DNA of 64,000 nt from Acidobacteriaceae bacterium (GTDB lineage Bacteria; Acidobacteriota; Terriglobia; Terriglobales; Acidobacteriaceae). The DNA lies in contig JASHOQ010000057.1 of the NCBI GenBank assembly GCA_030041045.1, forward strand, positions 1 to 64,000, written 5' to 3'. The position numbers were made by a program, and so were the translations under genes. The notes under the pieces were generated by a model. That model had not been told where the DNA came from and searched no databases. It was given only the letters and a program-made list of their open reading frames with translations. Each line of letters starts with the position of its first letter. Position 1 is the first letter of the stretch. Positions 24,209-33,900 of this stretch are shown here, in pieces.

Positions 24209-25426
24209 ATGAATTGTCTTGAGAACTGGCGAAACCTGCCCACGCGGCGCACCATTCTGGGCGCGCTCAGCAGTGTTGTTCCGGCTGCGGCGCTTCTGGG
24301 AGCGCCCGCTATGGCGGCAAACGCCGAATCCTCACCGGCGTCAGAGGAAATGCTGGCGCTGGCGCGGCTGCGCAGTTACAAGAGCCGGCGCTCCTCGAGT
24401 TGGGATCGCACCGGCGGCAATGCCGACTGGGTGCGCGTGGAGCCGGGCCAGACGGCCACCCTGCTCGCTGTGGAGGGCGCAGGGGCAATCCAGCATCTCT
24501 GGTTCACCATCAATTCACCCGATCCGATGCACTTGAAGAACCTTGTCCTGCGCGCGTGGTGGGACGGCGAGGCTGCGCCCTCGGTCGAAGCGCCGATCGG
24601 CGATTTTTTCGGGCTCGGCCTGGGCGAATACTTTGTCTACCAGTCCGCTCTTCTGGCTGTGGCGCCCATCAAGGCGCTGAACGCCTATTTCCCCATGCCG
24701 TTTGCCGCCGCTGCGCGGATGACGCTTGAGAACGAGGGCGCCGCGGCCGTGCGCAGCCTCTACTTCGCCGTCGATTACGTTCTCTTCCCCAGCCTGCCCG
24801 AAGACGTCGGCCGCTTTCATGCGCAGTATCGCCAGGCCACGCCGTCGAAAGGCTGGACGAATGACTGGACGGACAACGGCAGCCCGGGGATCAACGAGCG
24901 CAAGAACCTGAGCGGCGCGGACAACTACGTTTTTCTTGAGGCCGCGGGCAAGGGACATTTTCTGGGCGTCACCGAGGCCGTGGAGCAGAACCAGAACGGA
25001 TGGTTCGGCGAGGGCGACGACATGATCTTCATCGACGGCGACACGCTGCCCACCATCAACGGCACCGGTACCGAGGATTATTTCAATGGTGCGTGGGATT
25101 TCGGCGGGCAGGCTTTCGGCTACCAGCACAACGGTGCGCCGTACGTGGTGGATCCCGAGCGGATCGGCGGCCGCTATTGCCTGTATCGCTGGCACGTGGA
25201 GAGCCCCATCGCTTTCGAGAAATCGATCCGCGTGACCATCGAGCACGGCCACGCCAACCACCGCTCCGACAATTTTTATTCAACCGCGTACTGGTACCAG
25301 ACGGAGCCGCATGCAGCGTTTCCCGCGCTGCCCGCGGCCGCGGAGCGGATTCCGCGCGTCTTTAACGTGGGCGGCGGCGCGGGCGCGGCGCCTGTGCCCG
25401 CAGACCGGCCGCTCCAGGAAAAATAG
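24209..25426 (+). CDS. Glycoside hydrolase family 172 (DUF2961) protein with Tat-like signal
   Basis: A predicted exported glycosidase of 405 residues. After LPTRRTILGALSSVVPAAA, a Tat-like signal, a double-jelly-roll domain follows. The hallmark GEGDDMIFIDGDTLPTING and GTGTEDYFNGAWDFG at ~268-298 carries the Glu/Asp proposed as catalytic. GH172 enzymes act on difructose dianhydride I and on D-arabinan (exo-D-arabinofuranosidase), so an arabinofuranoside or fructofuranoside substrate is plausible. I use ATG 24209 because GAGGAG sits about seven bases upstream; the track start at 23918 overlaps the divergent Nramp gene. Confidence 0.88.
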   Translation: MNCLENWRNLPTRRTILGALSSVVPAAALLGAPAMAANAESSPASEEMLALARLRSYKSRRSSSWDRTGGNADWVRVEPGQTATLLAVEGAGAIQHLWFTINSPDPMHLKNLVLRAWWDGEAAPSVEAPIGDFFGLGLGEYFVYQSALLAVAPIKALNAYFPMPFAAAARMTLENEGAAAVRSLYFAVDYVLFPSLPEDVGRFHAQYRQATPSKGWTNDWTDNGSPGINERKNLSGADNYVFLEAAGKGHFLGVTEAVEQNQNGWFGEGDDMIFIDGDTLPTINGTGTEDYFNGAWDFGGQAFGYQHNGAPYVVDPERIGGRYCLYRWHVESPIAFEKSIRVTIEHGHANHRSDNFYSTAYWYQTEPHAAFPALPAAAERIPRVFNVGGGAGAAPVPADRPLQEK

Positions 25427-25470
25427 CGGAGAACGGGCGCTGGATGATGGGGGCAAAAAAAATTCTCAAA

Positions 25471-25537
25471 TACTGAAGTTTTCACTTGACTATTTTCCGG
25501 GCTTGCCTAATACTGAAGTCGTTGCTTCACTATATTT
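25471..25537 (+). promoter_or_regulatory. Tandem operator-like repeats and promoter of the AHSA1-ArsR pair
   Basis: Two 26-27-bp direct repeats start exactly 40 bp apart (25471 and 25511), both beginning TACTGAAGT and ending near ACTAT. The second contains the palindrome TGAAG-6-CTTCA (25514-25529) and the first a matching imperfect form. A promoter reading TTGACT, 16 nt, TAATAC overlaps them. They sit 15 nt before the AHSA1 start, the position expected for an ArsR-type autorepressor site. Confidence 0.6.
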
Positions 25538-25552
25538 CGAATGGAGGATCCC

Positions 25553-26032
25553 ATGACTGCAACTGAACCGAAGACCATCCACAACACTTTTGTTATCGAA
25601 CGCAACTTTCCCTGGCGGCCGGGACGCGTCTTTTCCGGCTTTGCCCAGCCCGCCCTTAAGCGCCGCTGGTACGCCGAGGGCGACCAGCACGACCTCCAGG
25701 AGTTCCATATGGATTTTCGCGTGGGCGGAATCGAGCGGTTCCGGTATCGCTTCAGGGAGGGCCACCCGATCGCGGGATCGGAGATCGCCAACGAAAGCGC
25801 CTATCAGGACATTGAATCCGAAAAACGGATCGTGATGACCTCGAGGATGTCATTGAATGGAAAGCCGATTGTGGTAATGCTGACGACGTTCGAGTTTTTG
25901 CCTGCGGAGGAAGGAACGGACTTGATCCTGACCCACCAGGGAACCTACATTGACTGGCCCGACGGAGTGAAGATGATTGAGCTTGGATGGAACGGGCTGA
26001 TCGACCGGCTGCGGAAGGACCTGGCGCAGTAA
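25553..26032 (+). CDS. SRPBCC/AHSA1-family protein
   Basis: A START-like helix-grip protein of 159 residues beginning MTATEPKTIHNTFVIERNF from ATG 25553, which has GGAGGA eight bases upstream; the ORF-track start at 25541 lies inside that site. Family features are RPGRVFSGFAQPALKRRWYA near the start and the C-terminal LGWNGLIDRLRKDL helix. AHSA1-like proteins without an Hsp90 partner bind hydrophobic ligands; many are paired with an ArsR regulator, as here (10-nt gap). Ligand unknown. Confidence 0.9.
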   Translation: MTATEPKTIHNTFVIERNFPWRPGRVFSGFAQPALKRRWYAEGDQHDLQEFHMDFRVGGIERFRYRFREGHPIAGSEIANESAYQDIESEKRIVMTSRMSLNGKPIVVMLTTFEFLPAEEGTDLILTHQGTYIDWPDGVKMIELGWNGLIDRLRKDLAQ

Positions 26033-26042
26033 GGGGGCCTCG

Positions 26043-26378
26043 ATGCGGGATCGACCCATCGATATCGATCGGCTCTTTCACGCGCTCGGCGATCCGACGC
26101 GGCGAGCCATTCTCGATCGGCTTGTGGAAAGGCCCATGTCGGTTTCGCAGCTGGCCGAGCCTCTCGGGATCACGCTCACCGCCGTCGCGCAGCACCTGCA
26201 GATCCTCAAGGATGCGCGGCTGGCGCATACGGAGAAAGTTGGACGGGTGCGGACCTGCCGTATTGAGCCTGCCGGGTTCCGCGCGCTCGAACAATGGGTT
26301 CGCGATCACCGCACGGCCTGGGAGAAGAAGCTCGATCGCCTCGGCCGGCTGCTCGCCGAAGAGGATGTGGACACGTAG
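26043..26378 (+). CDS. ArsR-family transcriptional regulator
   Basis: A 111-residue winged-helix repressor. It starts MRDRPIDIDRLFHALGDPTRRAIL, with the P-T-R motif typical of this branch. The recognition segment is MSVSQLAEPLGITLTAVAQHLQIL. No metal-binding Cys pair is present in the recognition helix, so it is one of the non-metal ArsR proteins that accompany SRPBCC genes. It is cotranscribed with the AHSA1 gene and probably represses it through the repeats at 25471-25537. A GGGGG site precedes the ATG. Confidence 0.92.
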   Translation: MRDRPIDIDRLFHALGDPTRRAILDRLVERPMSVSQLAEPLGITLTAVAQHLQILKDARLAHTEKVGRVRTCRIEPAGFRALEQWVRDHRTAWEKKLDRLGRLLAEEDVDT

Positions 26379-26495
26379 TGCAATCAGTAATCCGCTGTGC
26401 TCGGTGGCCGGCGAAGGGACCGCTGAGAGTCAAGTGGAACTCGATCTTGAGATCGAGGATGCAAGCGCGAACGGCCCGGCGCAGGCATGGGGACT

Positions 26496-27581
26496 TCAAT
26501 CGGTGAGAGAGAAGGCCACGTTGATGGTGGTTTCGAAAACCGTGGGCTGGTTGTCAACCTCATAGGGCTTGAAGCGCCAGGAGCGGACAGCGTTCACCGC
26601 CGCCGGCCGCAACATCTCCGGCCCGCTGACGACGCGCACGTCTTCCACAGTCCCGCTCTTCGAGACTTGCGCATGCAGAACCACCATCCCGGAAATGCGA
26701 GAGTCTTTGGCAATCTTCGGGTAAATCGGGGGCGTTTTCCGGACCAGCAACGCAAATGCAACCGCGGACGAAACATTGAGAATCTTGGGGGATGCGGCCT
26801 GCACGTGGGGCTGCTGGGCGCTGCCAAAGACGGCGCCGATCGCGTTATTCGCCGATCCATCCATGCCGGTTCCGGCAAAGCCGCTCACCGGCGGAGGGGT
26901 CTGCGCTGCAAGTGCCGCTGCGGGGTGAATCCGGGCCGGCGCGCTCAGCTGATTATTCATCATTTGCGCCTGCGCCTCCGTGGGGCTCGCGTTCTTATTC
27001 TGCTGAACCGGCGCAGCGAGTTTAGGCGCATTGCTCTGGGGGTTCTGGGCAGGTGCGGTGGGCTGCGCAGGAGCCGGGGCAGGGAGCGTCGAAAGGGGCT
27101 GTGTGGAATCCGGGGTTTGCGGCTGCTCCGTTGGGGAAACCGCAGGCAGCGGATCGGGAACTGCCACCACCGGCAACGCCTGCCTTTCGTTCCACACGGA
27201 GATCATGACTGCAGCCAGGATCACCAACAGAGCAGAGCTCGCGCCTGCAAGGATGGGCCACTTTTTCCGCGCAGGCTTGGGCACGAGCCTCGGGGCCGCA
27301 CTGACTCGAAAAGCGGGAAAGAGAACTTTGTCGGCCGCGGATAGCGCTGACACCCTTTGAGCCAAAAGGGGCGATAGCGTCTGGCGCAGATTCCCTGACC
27401 CAGCCACGATAATGTGTGACGCTGCGGCCTGCGCGGCCGGCTTGGGAACCGGGACGGGGCCGAGCTCAGCGCCGGCAATGCGGGCCGGTTTGGTCGCGAG
27501 CGATCCTGCGTCGTCCCATTCGCCGAAATCTTCAGGAAGTGTTTCGGGTAGAAATTCGGTTATCTTCGCTGGAGATGCCAT
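26496..27581 (-). CDS. TonB-like energy transducer with long cytoplasmic N-terminus
   Basis: A 361-residue bitopic protein. Residues 1-107 are soluble and would be cytoplasmic (MASPAKITEFLPETLPEDF, ending at basic PKPARKKW). A single helix follows (PILAGASSALLVILAAVMISV). Then comes a Pro/Gln/Ala linker (PAPAQPTAPAQNPQ) spanning the periplasm. The C-terminal TonB fold is at ~275-361 (KTPPIYPKIAKDSRISGMVV; AAVNAVRSWRFKPYEVDNQP). Classical TonB has only a short N-terminus before its helix and its S/H motif is absent here. It overlaps the PP2C gene by 22 nt and its AAGGAG site lies inside that gene, so they are translated together. Confidence 0.87.
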   Translation of the reverse strand: MASPAKITEFLPETLPEDFGEWDDAGSLATKPARIAGAELGPVPVPKPAAQAAASHIIVAGSGNLRQTLSPLLAQRVSALSAADKVLFPAFRVSAAPRLVPKPARKKWPILAGASSALLVILAAVMISVWNERQALPVVAVPDPLPAVSPTEQPQTPDSTQPLSTLPAPAPAQPTAPAQNPQSNAPKLAAPVQQNKNASPTEAQAQMMNNQLSAPARIHPAAALAAQTPPPVSGFAGTGMDGSANNAIGAVFGSAQQPHVQAASPKILNVSSAVAFALLVRKTPPIYPKIAKDSRISGMVVLHAQVSKSGTVEDVRVVSGPEMLRPAAVNAVRSWRFKPYEVDNQPTVFETTINVAFSLTD

Positions 27582-30214
27582 TGGCCGTCGTCTCCTTTCT
27601 CGTAGATGGCACCTTTATAAGTGCGAGTCTCCCGTTGAGGTCTTTCGCCGGCTTGACCGTTCTTTCCCCGAGCCTCTGGTTCGGCGGGGCCGGGCCGGTG
27701 AGCCTGAGCGCTGATGCCGGAAGCAAGCGGCACCGGCGAAGCTGCCCTGAACAGCGAGCCAACATTGGACAGCTCCTCTACGATAAGTAGCACGGCAGCG
27801 TGTGCTGTGACGTACCTCTCTTGATCCTCCGGGGTAAAGATGACGGAAAGTCTATGCTCACCCGGCGGCAAGACGACGCCGGCTGCCGGGGTATAGAGAA
27901 ACGATCCCGGCACTGAAGCGCTTGCATTGAACTGCTCCCCGCCCAGAGCTGTTCCATAAGAAATCGAGCGAGGGCTGGGCCAGGCAATCACCGCCGGCAC
28001 GACTTCGGCCACGGTCAGCGATACGCTGGCCCGCGCCGGCGTGAAGTTCCCGCCATCGGCAGGAGTGAAGGTGGCCAAGAGCGTATGGACTCCAGGCCCA
28101 AGCGTTTCGCCGGCCGCCGGACTGTAAGTAAAAGTTCCTGGGACTGAGGCGCGGGCATTCAGCTGGGCCGGTCCGAGCGGGGTGGCGCTGTATATGGGGT
28201 CAGGCTCGCGCCAGCCGATGACCGGAGTTGCCTGGGCGACGCTGAGCTGCATGGCAGCCTGTGCGGGAGTGTAATCAGACAGATTCGAGGGCGTGAAGAG
28301 GACAGAAGGCGTGTGTTTCCCCACAGCCAGCACTGCTCCCGGGCCGGGATTATAAAGGAAGGTTCCAGGCACCGATGCATTTGCGTTCAGCTGGGTTTCA
28401 TTCAAGGCGGATCCATAGGTGATTGTTTCCGGCGCCGGCCAGGAGATGACCGGGGTTCCCCGGATCACGGTAAGCGGCACGGTTGCCTGCGCAGGTGCGT
28501 AGCTCACTCCATCGCTGGGCGTGAAGGTGACCGAGAGCGTATGCGATCCGGCCGAAAGCATTTCACCGGCGGCCGGGGAGTATGCAAACGTGCCCGGGAC
28601 ACTGGTCGAGGCATTGAGCTGCTTGGCGCCGAGGGGGGTACCGCAGGGGATTGCGTCGGGCGGCGTCCAATCGATCTCCGGGACGGCCTTGGCCACGGTG
28701 ACGGGAACGGTGGTCTGCGCGGTTGTATAGTTGGCCAGGTCTTTGGGAGTGAACGTTACCGAAAGAGTGTGAACTCCTTCCGGGAGCACCTCGCCAGCCG
28801 CTGGCGAGTACTCAAAGGTACCCGGAACCGAGGCCGTTGCGTTGAGTTGAATGGAGCCAAGCGCGACCTCCGGGGGAATATGAGAAGGTGGGGGCCACTG
28901 GATGGAAGGCGCGGCTTTCGCGACCGCGATGGTAACCTCGGCCAGCACCGGATTGTCTCCCGGCGAGCCGGCCGGATTGAAGGTGACCCAGAGCGTGTGT
29001 GTGCCTGCCGGAAGCACATAGCCCGCGCCCGGCGTATAGAGGAATTTTCCCGGGATCGGAGACGTGGCATTGAGCTGGACCGAACTCAGCCCTGTTCCGT
29101 AGATAATTGGCTCCGGTGTGGCCCAGTTGACCGCCGGCTGATCGCTCAGGGCGGGAGCGGCCGGCTCCGCGGTTGCCGGCTTCTCGGGGATGGCGTCTTG
29201 GTCTGAATTGTGTTTTCCGAGACCCTTAACAAGATTAAGCACCCCCTTTCTCTTGGGAAGCGGAAGCTCGGTGACGGAGCCGGCTCTCTCCGGCATCAGC
29301 GGTGACAGGGGCCATTCGCTGTGAGAGGTGTCTTCCGCCGGGGGCGCGGACTCGCGCCCGGGCTCGATTTCCGGTGGCGCCTCGGGTTGAACTTCGACCG
29401 CGCCGGCAGATTCCACCCCCGAATCGGCGCTTGGGTTCAAGCGGGCGATTTCCATCGCCACATTTTCGTAACCGCCTGCATCGAGGGCAAGATTCAGCAG
29501 CGCGCGCGTTGCCTCTCCCGCGGTGCGAGACCCATCGGCCAATATGCGCTCAATCGCATGCTCCGAGACGTAACCCCAAAGACCCTCGGAGCAGAGCAGG
29601 AGTGTGTCGCCGAAATCGAGCGGCACCTCGCGCATTTCCACGCGCACGTTGAGGTCCTGACCCAGGAACCGCGTCAGCGTCGATCGATCCGGATGGGTCT
29701 CTGCCTCTGGAGCTGTGATCGGCATTCTGTCGAGCTGATTCTGCCTGATCGAATGGTCGCGGGTGAGCATGGTGAGCTTCCGGTTGTGGACCAGGTACGC
29801 TCGACAGTCACCCACGTGGCCGATGATCGCCTTCACAGGCGCATGTCGGCGATCGGTGTCCGTACGCAGCAGCGCGACAACCACCGTGGCGCCCACGCGA
29901 ACATCCGCGCCATGCGGCGCCGCAGAGGAGGCGGCAGCAATCGCCGCGTTCGCATGACACACCGATTCCTCAACCGCAATTTCAGGCGGGAAAAACGCCG
30001 GCATGCCGTCAACGCAGGATGAGATCGTCTCCGTTGCCATCTGCGAGGCTCGGCTGCCCCTGCTGGCGGCGACGCCGTCGGCAACCACGAGTAGATCGCC
30101 GAGCCGCGTGCTGGTGTGACGGATCGTGGTTTGATTTTCTTCGCGAACCTTTCCGCGATCGCACTGGCCTGCGATATCGATTGCGACCACGTCAGGAATT
30201 GCTGTGAAACTCAT
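27560..30214 (-). CDS. PP2C-like protein (altered metal site) fused to six Ig-like MBG-type repeats
   Basis: An 884-residue protein without signal peptide or visible membrane helix. Residues ~10-260 form a PPM/PP2C phosphatase fold: VREENQTT, LLVVADGVAASRG, GHVGDCRAYL, LTRDHSI, LLLCSEGLWGYVS, GGYENVAMEIA. Of the usual metal-binding aspartates only the one in VADG is kept; N-E-D has become N-Q-T, C-S-D-G is CSEG and D-N is EN. A Pro/Glu linker (~260-365) leads to six ~76-residue repeats, each with W-x-x-P...LNA-x-x-x-x-P-G-x-F-x-Y-x-P-A-x-G and VTFTP, the MBG/Ig-like pattern normally seen outside the cell. The tail is basic (YEKGDDGQWHLQRR). ATG 30214 is preferred over the TTG two codons upstream. 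Confidence 0.78.
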   Translation of the reverse strand: MSFTAIPDVVAIDIAGQCDRGKVREENQTTIRHTSTRLGDLLVVADGVAASRGSRASQMATETISSCVDGMPAFFPPEIAVEESVCHANAAIAAASSAAPHGADVRVGATVVVALLRTDTDRRHAPVKAIIGHVGDCRAYLVHNRKLTMLTRDHSIRQNQLDRMPITAPEAETHPDRSTLTRFLGQDLNVRVEMREVPLDFGDTLLLCSEGLWGYVSEHAIERILADGSRTAGEATRALLNLALDAGGYENVAMEIARLNPSADSGVESAGAVEVQPEAPPEIEPGRESAPPAEDTSHSEWPLSPLMPERAGSVTELPLPKRKGVLNLVKGLGKHNSDQDAIPEKPATAEPAAPALSDQPAVNWATPEPIIYGTGLSSVQLNATSPIPGKFLYTPGAGYVLPAGTHTLWVTFNPAGSPGDNPVLAEVTIAVAKAAPSIQWPPPSHIPPEVALGSIQLNATASVPGTFEYSPAAGEVLPEGVHTLSVTFTPKDLANYTTAQTTVPVTVAKAVPEIDWTPPDAIPCGTPLGAKQLNASTSVPGTFAYSPAAGEMLSAGSHTLSVTFTPSDGVSYAPAQATVPLTVIRGTPVISWPAPETITYGSALNETQLNANASVPGTFLYNPGPGAVLAVGKHTPSVLFTPSNLSDYTPAQAAMQLSVAQATPVIGWREPDPIYSATPLGPAQLNARASVPGTFTYSPAAGETLGPGVHTLLATFTPADGGNFTPARASVSLTVAEVVPAVIAWPSPRSISYGTALGGEQFNASASVPGSFLYTPAAGVVLPPGEHRLSVIFTPEDQERYVTAHAAVLLIVEELSNVGSLFRAASPVPLASGISAQAHRPGPAEPEARGKNGQAGERPQRETRTYKGAIYEKGDDGQWHLQRR

Positions 30215-30999
30215 ACGCAAACCTTGGGGTAATTACCGACGGCTATTGCAGCCGCTCCATCGTTACTGAAGGAAATTGCTCTTGTTTTACCGCCGATCTT
30301 CAAAAGCGATCTGGTTCCGGGCCTTGCGAAGGAGATACGAAAGATCGGCAAGATTTTCAAACTCTAGCACGGAATGTGACTAATGGAGAGACGAAGGTAC
30401 GGTAACTATCTAACGTGATCAGCGATCCAGTTACTACGCCGCACGGTTGGCGGTAACGCGAGTAATTCTGTTTTGAAGAGATCAAACGCTCAATGCACTT
30501 GCAACAAAATTCCGGTCAACGAATCCGCAAGAGGTCTCGAAAAGGCGCCGCGAGCTGCTCTCCCTGCGGACTGAAAAGGAATCTCCCGGTCCTGGTTTCT
30601 ATGCGGAGAACCCGGCATCGCGGTTCGCGCTGCGATCTCGGTTTGCCGGGAAAAAATTTTGCCGGCGTTGTCACCAGTGAGCTAAACGGCGTTAGAATGT
30701 TCCCACTCTCGAGTTCTAGAAAAAACGCGCCCGCACAATCCGTGAGCTGTTTTGGGGCTGAATTGCGCATACGTAGAATGAGCCGTTGAATTTTTTCACG
30801 GCCGGCTTGACGTGTCAGCAAGCACCACCTTGGGGTCTTCCCTTGGGGCTTTCCTGTCGCTGGGTTTTGGCTACGGCCTGACGACGGGTTCCAATCGACG
30901 GGACGCCCGTAGAGGCGAGAAAACTGAGCAACTTCAAAAGTTGTGATCGAAAGGGCGCCCCCTGTCTGGCGCGCTCTTTCGCGATGAGGGAGTGTTGCC
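30215..30999. other. Long divergent intergenic region with possible leader hairpins
   Basis: About 780 bp separate the PP2C gene from the giant lipoprotein gene. The 98-codon ORF at 30493-30789 has no family features and looks like chance. Near the right end are a short hairpin AACTT/AAGTT and an interrupted stem of GAAAG-GCGC with GCGC-CTTTC (30949-30980), just before a GAGGGA ribosome site for 31000. Two direct copies of CCTTGGGG lie near 30829-30845. I do not see a known riboswitch. Confidence 0.4.
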
Positions 31000-33900
31000 A
31001 TGACTCGCAGAAAGAGCTTAGGATTCCCCGGATTTCTGACCGAAACCATTCGCCTTGCGACGCTCCGTCGATCCTTCTTGCCGAGCAGAGGACGATCCCA
31101 TGGCCATTCGTCCTGCGCCTCCGACGCCTCCTTTGCTCCTCGCGGATTCCGCTGGTTCCCGTGTGTGCTGCTGGTATTTTTTGCCGTCGCTCTCGATATT
31201 CTGTCCCTCACCGGGTGCGGCGGGAGCAGCCACAAGGCCATCACCGTAACCATCGGCACCCCGTCGGCAACGTCCCTCGATGAGGGCGATTCCGTCAGTC
31301 TGACCGCGACGGTGGCAAATGACACCACCAACGCCGGAGTTACGTGGTCGATCACCTGCTCTGTGGGAACGTGCGGCACACTCTCCAACAACACATCTAC
31401 TTCCGTAACCTACACGGCGCCGGCCCAGGTAACCGCGCAGTTCACGGTCACCATCACGGCAACCTCCAACGCAAAGGGAGGCATTACCGGAACCGTGACG
31501 CTCACCATCGTCGTGCCCCCGACCATCGGAACCGCCTCGGGCCCACTTACAGGCGGCAGTGTGGGATCGACCTATAGTGTGACTTTTTCCGCGTCGGGCG
31601 GAGTGACTCCGTATATATGGAGTGTGTCCCAAGGCACGCTCCCCGCCGGTCTCACACTCAGCTCGAGTGCCGGCACGATCACCGGAGTTCCGACAGCTTC
31701 CGGTTCCAGCGACTTTACCATCACGCTCACCGATTCAGGCTCGCCGGCGTTGACTTTCAGCCTGACCTTCAGCATCACCATTGCAGCCGCCCCCCCGATT
31801 ACCTTTACGACGACGAGTCTGCCGGGAGGATCGGTTGGCACGGCATACGCAGCCGCAGTGGTGGCAACGGGCGGCGCGGGAACGCTGACCTACAAACTCA
31901 CCGCAGGATCGCTGCCGGCAGAGCTGGGCCTGTCTGCTGCCGGCGCCATCAGCGGCACGCCGGCAACGGCAGCCACGAGCAGTTTTACCGTCACTGCCTC
32001 TGACGCCTACGGCGATACCGGCAGCGCGAATCTTTCCATTACAATCGCCGCTGCCCCGCCCATCACATTTACGACCACCTCTTTGCCTGCGGGGGTGGTG
32101 AACGTGGCGTACTCACAGACCGTGGTCGCGACCGGCGGCGGGGGAACGCTGACCTACAAAGTCACCACGGGTTCGCTGCCAGCCGGATTGACCATGTCCT
32201 CAGCCGGCGCCATCACCGGAACTCCTACGACCACCGGGACAAGCGGCTTTACGGTCACTGCGTCTGACGCGTACGGGGACTCTCAAAGCGAAGCTCTGGG
32301 CATTGTCATCAACGGCACCGCGCTCAAAGTATCCACCTCGACGCTTCCCGCAGGGGTTGTAGGAAGCGCGTATTCGCAACCGCTTTCGGCCACAGGCGGC
32401 AGCGGCGCCGGGTACACCTGGACCAAGACGGCTGGATCTTTGCCTGCCGGGGTTACGCTTTCGAGCGCAGGCACAATTTCCGGAACGCCGACCGCGGCAG
32501 GGACTTCGAGCTTTACCGTTCAGGTAACGGACTCTGACTCGGATACGGCAACAGCCCAGCTTTCGATCACCATCAATGCGGCACTGGCTGTCTCAACGTC
32601 CTCGCTGCCCGCAGGGACGGTGAACACGAGTTATTCGCAAACTTTGGCGGCTACGGGCGGAGTGTCTCCGTATACCTGGAGCATCAGCGCGGGTTCGCTG
32701 CCCGCGGGGTTGACACTCACTGGCAGCACCGGAGTAATCTCCGGCACGCCGACGACCGCAGGGCCGGCGGTGAACTTCACGGTTAAGGTCACCGACTCGG
32801 ACAGCAACACGGCCACAGCCAGCCTGAGCATCACCATCAACTCGGCGGCGCTGAGCATCACCACTACATCGCTGCCCTCCGGGACGGTGAACACAAGTTA
32901 TTCGCAGACTTTGGCGGCCACGGGCGGAGTGTCTCCATATACCTGGAGCATCAGCTCGGGTTCGCTGCCCGCGGGGTTGACCCTCAGCGGCAGCACAGGA
33001 GTAATCTCCGGCACGCCGACGACGGCAGGGCCGGCGGTAGACTTCACAGTGAAGGTCACCGACTCGGACAGCAACACGGCCACAGCCAGCCTGAGCATCA
33101 CCATCAACGCGACGGCGCTGAGCATCACCACAACCTCGCTGCCGGCCGGGACGGTGAACACGAGCTACTCGCAGACTTTGGCGGCCACGGGCGGAGTGTC
33201 TCCATATACGTGGAGCATCAGCTCGGGTTCGCTGCCCGCGGGGTTGACCCTCACTGGCAGCACCGGAGTAATCTCCGGCACGCCGACGACGGCAGGGCCG
33301 GCGGTTGACTTCACGGTGAAGGTCACCGACTCGGACAGCAACACGGCCACAGCCAGCCTGAGCATCACCATCAACGCGACGTCGCTGAGCATCACCACCA
33401 CCTCGCTGCCCGCCGGGACGGTGAACACGAGCTACTCGCAGACTTTGGCGGCCACGGGCGGAGTGTCTCCGTACTCCTGGAGCATCAGTTCGGGTTCGCT
33501 GCCGGCGGGGTTGACCCTCAGCGGCAGCACCGGAGTAATCTCCGGCACGCCGACGGCCGCGGGGACCGCGAACTTCACAGTGAAGGTAACCGACACGGAC
33601 AACAACACGGCCACGCAGAACCTGAGCATCACCGTCAACGCCGCGGCGCTGGAGGTGACAACAACACAATTGGCCAGCGGCGTGGTTGGTACTTCATACT
33701 CGCAAACGCTCGCCGCCTCAGGAGGCGCCGCGCCCTACACGTGGAGCATTATTTCGGGCTCGCTTCCGGCCGGTCTCACGCTGACTGCGAGCACCGGCGT
33801 CGTCGCCGGCACACCGACCGCATCCGGCAACTCGAGCTTTGAAGTGCAGGTGGAGGATTCCGAAAGCCACACGGCAACGGGCAATGTGACGCTCGATATC

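Noticed and set aside
30493-30789. 98-codon plus-strand ORF in the PP2C-lipoprotein gap
   Set aside because: Basic, low-complexity composition, no ribosome site, no recognisable domain.
30780-30960. Possible c-di-GMP-type riboswitch before the giant lipoprotein gene
   Set aside because: GGGACGC is present but the GGCAAACC and AAAGCC elements of the GEMM consensus are absent, so no assignment is made.
32593-33669. 358-codon minus-strand ORF with repeated 87-residue blocks
   Set aside because: Complement of the 267-bp tandem units of the He_PIG gene; useful only as evidence of the repeat period.
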